Of a stretch of 7,173 bases of DNA, positions 1-6,498 are shown piece after piece. How positions within the stretch are numbered: the first letter of the stretch is position 1; each line of letters starts with the position of its first letter. This DNA comes from Desulfobulbaceae bacterium (GTDB lineage: Bacteria > Desulfobacterota > Desulfobulbia > Desulfobulbales > Desulfurivibrionaceae), in assembly GCA_003517965.1 (NCBI GenBank), contig DOZO01000069.1, positions 1-7,173 on the forward strand, in the 5' to 3' direction. Position numbers and translations under genes: made by a program. Below the pieces are notes generated by a model. It made no database searches and had not been told where the DNA came from. It saw only the letters and a program-made list of their open reading frames with translations.

Positions 1-792
1 CTTGCCGCTGCTTTTGCGCGAGGGTTGAATGTTGCCTGCGATATGGGGGCAGACATTATTGTGAATACCGATGCAGACAATCAATATTACGGGAAGGATA
101 TCGAAAAACTAATTCAACCTATCACGGATGGACAGGCGGATATGGTGGTCGGGTGCCGACCAATTGAAGAAATTGAATATTTTTCTCCGGCCAAAAAAAT
201 CCTCCAGCGTCTCGGCTCTCGTGTTGTTCGCTTCATAACCAACACCCCGGTCCTTGACGCAACCAGTGGATTCAGATCCTACACCCGTGAAACGGCTCAA
301 AAAATATTTTTGCACACAAAGTTCACCTATACCCTTGAAACTCTCGTATTCGCGGGAAAGAAAAACCTCCGCGTTGTTTCTGTGCCAATCAGGGTCAACC
401 CAACCAAAACTCGAGAATCGAGACTTTTCTCAAGCACCTTTGATTATGTTAAACAGTCTCTCGCCACCCTTTTGCGGCTATATCTTTTTTATGAACCGTT
501 AAAAAGCTTCACCTATGCCTCCATCGCGATCTTAACAATGGGAGCGGCCTTGCTCGCATGGGCATTGGGGGGGCACACTCCATATTCAATAGAGCTTTTC
601 TTAAGCGCCGTACTTGTTATTTTTCTTGGGTTCTCAACCTTCTCTCTCGGGATACTCGGCGATATCAATGGCGCGCAAAAACAACTTCTTGAAGAATCTC
701 TTGTCAGAATTAAAAATCTGGAAACCCAGATGCAAAAAAATCTGTCCCGAGACGAAACCAAGCAAAATCCATCCGGTGGATTTACATTTTAA
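1..792 (+). CDS. Membrane-anchored GT2 glycosyltransferase, polyprenyl-phosphate sugar synthase-like (5'-truncated)
   Basis: The reading frame is open from base 1 and ends at TAA 790-792, so 263 C-terminal residues are visible and the N-terminal nucleotide-binding strand lies outside the window. Numbering from the first visible codon, the catalytic metal/nucleotide motif NTDADNQY is at 22-29, with Asp24 and Asp26 forming the DxD. DATSGFRSYTRE (86-97) and the later Glu and Arg-rich RESR (138-141) follow the pattern of DPM1/ArnC-type family-2 transferases, which move a sugar from a nucleotide donor to dolichyl or undecaprenyl phosphate at the cytoplasmic membrane face. Two hydrophobic segments (about 170-190 and 197-220) look like a membrane hairpin, again as in ArnC-like enzymes. 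The tail (about 223-250) is charged, heptad-like and probably a short coiled coil. The stop overlaps the next start as TAATG. The fold is secure, but the sugar and lipid acceptor are unknown, and a protein or polysaccharide acceptor is possible. Confidence 0.88.
   Translation, partial: LAAAFARGLNVACDMGADIIVNTDADNQYYGKDIEKLIQPITDGQADMVVGCRPIEEIEYFSPAKKILQRLGSRVVRFITNTPVLDATSGFRSYTRETAQKIFLHTKFTYTLETLVFAGKKNLRVVSVPIRVNPTKTRESRLFSSTFDYVKQSLATLLRLYLFYEPLKSFTYASIAILTMGAALLAWALGGHTPYSIELFLSAVLVIFLGFSTFSLGILGDINGAQKQLLEESLVRIKNLETQMQKNLSRDETKQNPSGGFTF
765..783 (+). promoter_or_regulatory. Small hairpin over the putative ribosome binding site of gene 2
   Basis: AAATCCA (765-771) and TGGATTT (777-783) form a perfect 7-bp inverted repeat around the 5-nt loop TCCGG. 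The only Shine-Dalgarno-like sequence before the ATG at 792, GGTGGA (775-780), lies in the loop and 3' arm. Folding would partly hide it, and ribosomes finishing gene 1 would open it, which is a simple route to translational coupling. The stem is A/U-rich and short, so chance is a real alternative. It has no T-run after it and lies inside coding sequence, so I do not read it as a terminator. Confidence 0.3.
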
Positions 793-2228
793 TGAAAACG
801 CTTCTCATCATCCCGGACATTCAGGGAAAATACTTCAAGCCGGGCCAACCACATGTCGGGATTGCATACTTGGCCGGAGCACTAACGCAACAAGATGGAT
901 TCGACGTCAAGGTAGTTGATATGCGGCTTGGCATCAATGTTGCCGATCTGCTCAAAAAAATCGCCGAATACAAGCCATCCCTGATTGGCATTACCATCAC
1001 AACACTGAACTATCTGAAATCATACAAACTAATCTATTCAATCAAAAATCAGTTCCAGCAAATTCCGGTCATAATTGGCGGGCCGCATGTTACCACCTTC
1101 GCGACGACCATCCTCCAAGAAACCAAAGCGGACCTGGCCGTTATCGGTGAAGGCGAAAAAACCATTGTTGAAGTTGCAAAAATCATTCAGCAAAACTCGA
1201 TAAATTTTGAGAGGGTTGCCGGACTCATCTGGAGAGATCCGCAAACCATCAGGATTAATCCCGCCAGAAAACCGGAAGCTTGTCTTGATACTCTCAGCTT
1301 TCCCCGATACGACTTGTCTCCCCTGGGGAAATATATCGACAACAAAATCCCCATCCTTACTTCGCGCGGCTGCCCAGGCCGATGCGTTTATTGTTCGGTC
1401 AATAGTTTATTCGGCCGAGCATTCCGGTCCCGCAGCCCTGAAAATGTCTTTGCCGAAATCCGCTTCTGGCACGAAAAAGGTTTCAAATATTTCATCATCA
1501 ATGATGATTGTTTTACTGCCGCCATCCCGCGGGCCGAAGAGATTTGTGATTTGATAATCCGACATCGGCTAAAAATCCGATGGGAATGTAGAAACGGCAT
1601 CCGCATGGACCGCCTCAACCATTCACTGGCCACAAAAATGAAACAGGCGGGGTGTTGCTTTGTGGCTTTTGGTCTGGAGTCCGCCAACCAAGAGAACCTC
1701 AATGCCATGCGTAAAGGCCTCACCATATCCCAAGCGCAAGAAGCCATTGGCATCATGAAGGATGTGGGGATCGACTTTGGGCTTTTTTTCATGATCGGGA
1801 CTCCAGATGACAGCTTCAACAATTTTCTCGATTCCTATAATTTCGCAAAAAAAAGCGGCGCCCAAGAAGTCCGGTTTTATAACGCTCTGCCATATCCGGG
1901 AACATCGTTCTTCGACTGGGTAAGCAAACACGGCACCTTCCTCTTTCCGGCCGAGGAATATCTCAATAGCCTTGATCGGTGGGACGAAATGCCGGTTTTT
2001 GAAACCCATGCCTTTCCAAAAGAAGAACGAATCAAAGCCTTTCGAATGGGAGAGGAACTTGTTATGAGCGCCTTCTTTCGGAAATATTTCGGAAGATTCC
2101 TGGCTCCTTTCTGCTGGTCTGTGTACCGCAACAAATTGCTGCGTTCAGTGTTCCAAAAACCAGGGGAGTTGATCTGGATGTTGCTGCGGAAAAGGCTGCT
2201 GAGGAAAACCGTCCTTGGCAAAGTCTAA
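792..2228 (+). CDS. B12-binding-type radical SAM protein (first of two)
   Basis: This is a 478-residue protein. Residues 1-150 form a cobalamin-binding-type Rossmann domain: strand KTLLIIPD, PHVGIAYLAGAL (20-31), GGPHVT (96-101) and VIGEGEK (117-123). The radical SAM domain follows, with TSRGCPGRCVYC at 190-201. Cys194, Cys198 and Cys201 form the CxxxCxxC that holds the 4Fe-4S cluster and SAM. GLES (294-297) and FMIGTPDDS (333-341) are usual later core motifs. The classic cobalamin DxHxxG is not present: the equivalent position reads DMRLG (43-47), without His, as in many class B enzymes. The family includes B12-dependent methyltransferases and ring-forming or lipid-modifying enzymes (BchE- and HpnJ-like), so the reaction here is undefined. 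The C-terminus (about 428-478) is rich in aromatic, Leu and Arg/Lys residues and could touch the membrane. Start ATG 792 overlaps the upstream stop by one base, with GGTGGA 11 nt ahead. Confidence 0.9.
   Translation: MKTLLIIPDIQGKYFKPGQPHVGIAYLAGALTQQDGFDVKVVDMRLGINVADLLKKIAEYKPSLIGITITTLNYLKSYKLIYSIKNQFQQIPVIIGGPHVTTFATTILQETKADLAVIGEGEKTIVEVAKIIQQNSINFERVAGLIWRDPQTIRINPARKPEACLDTLSFPRYDLSPLGKYIDNKIPILTSRGCPGRCVYCSVNSLFGRAFRSRSPENVFAEIRFWHEKGFKYFIINDDCFTAAIPRAEEICDLIIRHRLKIRWECRNGIRMDRLNHSLATKMKQAGCCFVAFGLESANQENLNAMRKGLTISQAQEAIGIMKDVGIDFGLFFMIGTPDDSFNNFLDSYNFAKKSGAQEVRFYNALPYPGTSFFDWVSKHGTFLFPAEEYLNSLDRWDEMPVFETHAFPKEERIKAFRMGEELVMSAFFRKYFGRFLAPFCWSVYRNKLLRSVFQKPGELIWMLLRKRLLRKTVLGKV
2201..2205 (+). 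promoter_or_regulatory. Ribosome binding site for the TTG-started GT4 gene
   Basis: GAGGA sits 9 nt before the TTG at 2215, inside the last codons of the upstream radical SAM gene. It supports the rare TTG start, which also places the first beta-strand (KKLLVTTS) at the expected distance from the N-terminus of a GT-B protein. Confidence 0.55.
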
Positions 2229-3417
2229 GAAAAAACTCCTGGTCACAACCTCTACGTTTCCTCGCTTTAAAGAGGATGCGGTTCCAGCCCGTTTTGTCCT
2301 GCAACTTTGCGAACAGTTCACTGACCGCTATGCGGTGTCTGTTCTGACGCCCCATGATCCAGGCGCGCAATTCCGGGAAAAATTTGGCGAGATCGAGGTC
2401 TTTCGATTCCCCTATTTTTATCCAACCAGCAAGGAGATACTTTGCGACGGTCGCGGAATTCTCCCCAATATGCGCGGCAGTTTTCTTGGAAAAATACAGC
2501 TCCCAAGCTTGCTCGGATGCGAATATTTCCACGTCCGCCGCCTTATCCACACTCTCCGGCCGGACATCATCCATTCACACTGGGCAATCCCTCAAGGGCT
2601 GTGCGCCGCCCTGGCGCAGCCGAAAATGCTCCCGCACATTCTCACCATCCATTCGTCTGACTTGCACACATTACGCAGAATCCCGATGGGGCGCGCCATT
2701 TTGAGATATGTCTCCACCCATTGCCACACCATTTTTTTTGTCAGTTCCTATTTAAAAAACATGTTTACACAAATTGTTCCCGATGCTTCCTGCACGTTGA
2801 AAGTTCTACCCATGGGCGTGGATCACCCATTCTTTGGCCGCACGACAACTTCGCCAGCCCCCAAGTGGCACCTGCTCTATATCGGGAAGATGTATGCCGT
2901 CAAGGGCGTGACCCATCTCATTGAAGCAATGAATCTCTTATCCCGATCACTTCCGCAACTCAAGTTGACCCTGGTGGGTGATGGTGAAGATCGCCCCAAA
3001 CTCGAAGTTCAGGCCAGAACTTTCGACCCGGAGGGCACAATCATTTCATTTACCGGGCAGGTAGCGCATGAAAAGTTGCCGGAATATCTTCGCTCCGCTG
3101 ATGCGCTCATCGTGCCATCAATAATCACCAAACATCAGGAAACCGAGGGGATGCCGACAGTTATCCTCGAGGCCCTGGCGACTGGAACCCCTGTTCTTGC
3201 TTCCCTGGTCGGCGGGTTGACGGATGCGGTTATTCATGGGAAGAACGGCCTTTTGTTCCGCCACTCTGACCCTGCCGATCTGGCCGAAAAAATCATGGAG
3301 TTCTATGCGCAGCAACTCTGGCGAACCATGCCGGACACGGCACGGAACTCAGCGAAAAAATACGCCTGGCCGGAGATCGGTCGCCACTACACAGAGGCGT
3401 TTGAAACGACGTGCTGA
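2215..3417 (+). CDS. GT4-family (GT-B fold) glycosyltransferase
   Basis: This is a complete protein of 400 residues, normal for GT4. The N-terminal acceptor domain starts with KKLLVTTSTFPRF (6-18) and carries TPHDPGAQ (45-52), FRFPYFYP (63-70) and the hallmark HSHWAIPQG (120-128). The linker region PMGVD (199-203) leads into the donor-binding domain, with LLYIGKM (220-226), LTLVGDGEDR (251-260), FTGQV (279-283) and ADALIVPS (295-302). The EX7E signature is Glu311 to Glu319, followed by ALATGTPVLAS (320-330) and the GKNGLLF nucleotide-site loop (342-348). Such enzymes are retaining transferases that use nucleotide sugars at the cytoplasmic membrane face to extend lipid-linked glycans. No signal peptide or membrane helix is seen. 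TTG start 2215 overlaps gene 2 by 14 nt, and no better in-frame start precedes the first strand. The sugar and acceptor cannot be read from the sequence. Confidence 0.9.
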   Translation: MAKSKKKLLVTTSTFPRFKEDAVPARFVLQLCEQFTDRYAVSVLTPHDPGAQFREKFGEIEVFRFPYFYPTSKEILCDGRGILPNMRGSFLGKIQLPSLLGCEYFHVRRLIHTLRPDIIHSHWAIPQGLCAALAQPKMLPHILTIHSSDLHTLRRIPMGRAILRYVSTHCHTIFFVSSYLKNMFTQIVPDASCTLKVLPMGVDHPFFGRTTTSPAPKWHLLYIGKMYAVKGVTHLIEAMNLLSRSLPQLKLTLVGDGEDRPKLEVQARTFDPEGTIISFTGQVAHEKLPEYLRSADALIVPSIITKHQETEGMPTVILEALATGTPVLASLVGGLTDAVIHGKNGLLFRHSDPADLAEKIMEFYAQQLWRTMPDTARNSAKKYAWPEIGRHYTEAFETTC

Positions 3418-4229
3418 CCCGACGGACAATACATCACCTGGACGGGGCACTCCAGCTGGCAGCCGGATGGCCACGCTGGCGGAAATTCGAAAGAAAAATA
3501 TACTGCTGCCTCACCGTTGACCTTGATGCGCACGGCCACCGTAATGCCTTTAAAAAAGGTCTGCCATTTTTACTTGATCTATTCAGCCAAAAAGGCTTGG
3601 AAGGGGCAATCACCTGGTTTTACAACTGCCGGGAAAAAGAGTTGGGCGCCTGGCCAGATCCTCTCGCGGAGATGCAAAGGCGCAAGGACGAGGTAGCCCT
3701 GCACTGTCACTTGGAAGACCTTCCCGACGCCAGGTGCGTGAAAGATATCTCCGCAGAAATACAAAGAGATAAGATTGACTTGGAAAATATTACCGGCCAG
3801 GCCGTGAGCGGTTTCCGCTCCGGCCAGCTCCTGCGAACCCCGCAAATTTTTGCGGCGTTGAATGGATGCAGCCTCAGGTATGATTCTTCATGCACCTTTG
3901 GTCGCACATTTACGGTCAAAGGCACAACGATGGATGACCGAAAGATCTCGGGGAACGACAGTGTATTCCCGTTGGATAACGGCCTGCTGGAATTTCCGAT
4001 TTGGGAACCGTTTCCGCAACCGCGCCAAATCGCGCTTACCGGTCCGCCGTATTTCATCACCAATCTGGTCCACCCGTTTAATCTTGTCTGTAATGGCCAG
4101 GCAAACCAGATCATTCAACACTATTACCGAACCATCATCCATATTCTCCAAAAAATCCCGGCCATTGAATTTACGACCCTCTCCTCGGCTTGCCAAATAT
4201 GGAATCAACAGACCTCCAGGCAATCGTAG
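3411..4229 (+). CDS. NodB/polysaccharide-deacetylase-fold protein, ArnD-like, with atypical metal motif
   Basis: This is a 272-residue protein with no signal peptide, so it is probably cytosolic. Motif 1 is LTVDLDAHG (34-42), whose D-x-D spacing resembles ArnD (IDVDT) more than the usual TFDDG. Motif 2 is DEVALHCHLED (93-103): His98 fits the first metal His, but the usual HxxxH partner position is Glu102, with His100 nearby. Motif 3 is SGFRSGQ (133-139), followed by LRYDSSC (155-161), which recalls the ArnD GWRADQ and Y-x-S-x-C region as I remember it. LEFPI (193-197) and HPFN (221-224) could be the later motifs with the catalytic His. ArnD deformylates undecaprenyl-phosphate-linked aminoarabinose at the cytoplasmic side. 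By analogy this protein may deacylate a lipid-linked or nucleotide-linked amino sugar, but that is inference. GTG 3411 is the only conventional in-frame start before the first strand. It overlaps gene 3 by 7 nt, with AGAGG 13 nt upstream. Confidence 0.78.
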   Translation: MLTRRTIHHLDGALQLAAGWPRWRKFERKIYCCLTVDLDAHGHRNAFKKGLPFLLDLFSQKGLEGAITWFYNCREKELGAWPDPLAEMQRRKDEVALHCHLEDLPDARCVKDISAEIQRDKIDLENITGQAVSGFRSGQLLRTPQIFAALNGCSLRYDSSCTFGRTFTVKGTTMDDRKISGNDSVFPLDNGLLEFPIWEPFPQPRQIALTGPPYFITNLVHPFNLVCNGQANQIIQHYYRTIIHILQKIPAIEFTTLSSACQIWNQQTSRQS

Positions 4230-5107
4230 CTTCTCCCGAGGCAACCCGGGTGTTGATTGAGTTGTTTGTCAACCATGGCCGTGCCTATCACCGTGATGCC
4301 GCCACCTTTCAAACAGGAGCCCATTTCGGGCCATGGCGGGATTTATTTATAAAAGCCAAACTTGTCCACCCAGGGGAAGACAATTTCCAGCTTACGGATT
4401 TGGGGAAAACGCTTGGCTACGGCCTTCTAGAAAAAGATAATCTCGACAAACGGCACGGCAACAGCCTCTCCGATCCCGTGGACATTCCATTATCACCCGC
4501 ATCGATATACGCCGGAAAAAATATTGTCGACATTGGCTGTGGCTCCGGGTGCTACGCCAACGACGCCTCCCTGCTCGGGGCAAAAACCGTGATCGGCATC
4601 GACGTTCAATTCCCCCTCTTACAGGTCGGCCACATCCTGCGCGGCACGTCACATGCACTCTTTTTGGCGGGCTTCGCCGAATGCCTGCCAATCGGTGCCG
4701 CAACAACAGATACCGTAATCCTCCGGGGCGCGCTGCCCTACATCGACAACGATTGGCTCCTTTCCGAAGCGGCTAGGATCAGCCGTCCCGGAAGCGTTCT
4801 GTTGATCACCGGCCTCGGCCCAGGATATTTCATCTCCGCCTTGCTCAACAGCCTTACACAACTGAAACCGATCAGAGCCTTTTACCTCGTTGTGGTGATT
4901 GCAAACAGCCTGCTGTTTGCCCTAAGCGGCCACCGCCTTCCTTTCAAGATCAAAAAATATTTTTCACGGGAATTGGTCAGTATTTTCCACACCAAAATGG
5001 GCTTACGCCGCGTGTTGGCGAAACATGGCTATTCGATATCAACCTACAAATCACACAAAATCTTTGGTTTTTGTTCCCATTTTTTTGTCCACACGACCCG
5101 CCTATGA
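4199..5107 (+). CDS. Class I SAM-dependent methyltransferase with N-terminal winged-helix-like region
   Basis: From ATG 4199 this is 302 residues. Residues 1-75 (ending in FQLTDLGKTLG, 63-73) look like the helical or winged-helix part often placed before small-molecule methyltransferase domains. The Rossmann core shows motif I as VDIGCGSGCYA (110-120), an acidic end of strand 2 in VIGIDVQ (Asp135), AECLPIG (160-166) leading into the strand TDTVILRGAL (170-179), and the SRPGSVLLI strand (195-203). A hydrophobic stretch (about 208-242) after strand 5 could be a lid or a membrane-facing insert. The substrate is unknown; a sugar hydroxyl or a lipid-linked intermediate fits the context. TTG at 4190 would add three residues, but ATG 4199 is preferred because it is a standard codon. 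Neither has a clear Shine-Dalgarno, and the gene overlaps the deacetylase gene by 31 nt, which suggests coupled reinitiation. Confidence 0.82.
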   Translation: MESTDLQAIVASPEATRVLIELFVNHGRAYHRDAATFQTGAHFGPWRDLFIKAKLVHPGEDNFQLTDLGKTLGYGLLEKDNLDKRHGNSLSDPVDIPLSPASIYAGKNIVDIGCGSGCYANDASLLGAKTVIGIDVQFPLLQVGHILRGTSHALFLAGFAECLPIGAATTDTVILRGALPYIDNDWLLSEAARISRPGSVLLITGLGPGYFISALLNSLTQLKPIRAFYLVVVIANSLLFALSGHRLPFKIKKYFSRELVSIFHTKMGLRRVLAKHGYSISTYKSHKIFGFCSHFFVHTTRL

Positions 5108-6498
5108 AAATTCTCTTTGTCTATCTTAACGCAACTCGCCAAGAGTATATTCCCCTTGGCGTGGCCTATCTTTCCGCAGCTTTAAAAAAAGCCGGGCACC
5201 AGACCTGTCTGCATGACGGCACCTTCACCAGCATCAAGAAACTCCCCGAAACTATTCGCAGAGAGCAGCCGGATTTCATTGCCTTTTCGATTCGCAGCCC
5301 AGAAGCCCCGCAAGCCAAACAGGCCATCGCCCAGATAAAGCGGTACACAAGCGCCCCGATTATCGTCGGCGGCGTCCATCCCACGGTGGCAGCGGAAGAA
5401 GTGCTGCACTGGCCGGGAGTCGAGGCGGTCTGCGTGGGAGAAGGAGAAAAAGCACTGGTCGAGTTCTGCCGCAACTGGGGAACCGACAGACTGGAGTCCA
5501 CAACCAATTTCCATTTTTTCCGGGACGGCAACTTGATCCGCAACCCCTGCGCCCTGGAAAACGATCTGGACGCCATTCCGTTTCCGGATCGAGAGCTTTT
5601 CGATGTCGATAAATATCTCAGAGCGCGGGACGGCCGGCTGGACGTCATTTCCGGACGCGGATGCCCATTCAGCTGCACCTATTGCATCAACCATGTCATT
5701 AAGAGGATTGTCTCGGAGAAAGCCGGGTATGTCCGGGTGCGAAGGCCCGAAAACATCATCGCGGAGATCCAGGACGTCATCCACCGCCATCAGGTGAAAA
5801 GCCTTGAATTTGTCAATGACATCTTCACCCTGTCGGAAGAATGGCTTGCCGAGTTCACCGCCCTGTACAGCCAGGAAATCCATCTTCCCTTCGTCTGCAA
5901 TGCCCGGGTGGAACTTATTACCCAACCAATTGCTTCCTTATTGAAGCAAGCCGGCTGCACCGAAGTGCAGATGGGGATTGAATCTGGTTCAGAGCGGGTC
6001 AGACGTAAGGTTTTGGGTCGAAACATGAGCGATGAGACCATCCGCAACGCCTTTCGAATTGTCCAGAACGAGGGGATGAAGTCTTACGCCTTTAACATGG
6101 TGGGCCTGCCGGAGGAAACCCTTGCCGACCTGCGAGCCACCATCGCATTAAATCGGCAGATCATGCCGGACGCCATGCAGGTTTCCATCTTTCAACCTTA
6201 CCCCGGCACCAAGCTACGGGAAATCGCCCTGCAACACGGCTGGATATCCTCGGAAAAACTGCCCCGATCCCACAAGTCTTATTCCATCATGAAGTACCCG
6301 ACCTGGAGTGCTTGGCGTATCCGCGTGAGCAAGCTGGGTTTTCGTTTTTTCTGCCTGTGGCCAAACCAGCCAGGCAAGGCCATCGTTGCCCTGAGCGCCG
6401 ACATCCTGGCTGATTATTACAACCTGATCCGCGGGGTCTTCCCGCCGGCACTCAAACGCTACCTCTACCGAATCCATGTCCGTGTCGAAAAAAATTAA
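5104..6498 (+). CDS. B12-binding-type radical SAM protein (second of two)
   Basis: From ATG 5104 this is 464 residues. The B12-type domain contains MKILFVYLN (1-9), YIPLGVAYLSAAL (15-27), GGVHPT (89-94) and CVGEGEKALVEF (110-121). As in the first radical SAM protein, no DxHxxG histidine is seen: the region reads HDGTFTS (37-43). The radical SAM core has SGRGCPFSCTYC (183-194), with Cys187, Cys191 and Cys194 as cluster ligands, then GIESGSE (291-297), NMVGLPEET (331-339) and FQPYPGT (363-369). The C-terminal part (about 400-464) is aromatic and basic. The layout matches the protein at 792-2228, so the two are family members, but the sequences differ enough to suggest separate reactions. ATG 5104 and the upstream TGA form an ATGA overlap of 4 nt. 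An earlier in-frame TTG at 5071 is rejected because it would add 11 residues before the standard first strand. The substrate is not known. Confidence 0.9.
   Translation: MKILFVYLNATRQEYIPLGVAYLSAALKKAGHQTCLHDGTFTSIKKLPETIRREQPDFIAFSIRSPEAPQAKQAIAQIKRYTSAPIIVGGVHPTVAAEEVLHWPGVEAVCVGEGEKALVEFCRNWGTDRLESTTNFHFFRDGNLIRNPCALENDLDAIPFPDRELFDVDKYLRARDGRLDVISGRGCPFSCTYCINHVIKRIVSEKAGYVRVRRPENIIAEIQDVIHRHQVKSLEFVNDIFTLSEEWLAEFTALYSQEIHLPFVCNARVELITQPIASLLKQAGCTEVQMGIESGSERVRRKVLGRNMSDETIRNAFRIVQNEGMKSYAFNMVGLPEETLADLRATIALNRQIMPDAMQVSIFQPYPGTKLREIALQHGWISSEKLPRSHKSYSIMKYPTWSAWRIRVSKLGFRFFCLWPNQPGKAIVALSADILADYYNLIRGVFPPALKRYLYRIHVRVEKN

Noticed and set aside
765..790. Inverted repeat near the end of gene 1 as a rho-independent terminator
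   Set aside because: The stem is short and A/T-rich, no clean T-run follows, and the next gene starts within the stop codon, so termination here would make little sense.
2062..2574. Minus-strand open frame of 170 codons across the gene 2/gene 3 junction
   Set aside because: It is antisense to two well-supported genes, has no recognisable motifs, and follows from codon composition.
4190..4198. TTG start for the methyltransferase gene
   Set aside because: ATG lies only three codons downstream and no Shine-Dalgarno favours the TTG. The effect on the protein is trivial.
5071..5103. Earlier TTG start for the second radical SAM gene
   Set aside because: It would add 11 residues before MKILFVYLN, the normal first strand of the B12-type domain. 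ATG 5104 gives the common ATGA stop/start overlap.
5182..5925. Long open frame on the minus strand (247 codons) opposite the second radical SAM gene
   Set aside because: It lies wholly antisense to a gene with clear family motifs, its translation shows no recognisable domain, and a GC-rich third position on the + strand easily produces such shadows.
792..6498. Radical SAM genes as MiaB/RimO-type methylthiotransferases
   Set aside because: Both have a B12-type N-terminal domain (GGPH/GGVH and GEGEK motifs), and I see no C-terminal TRAM-like region or extra three-cysteine UPF0004 domain.
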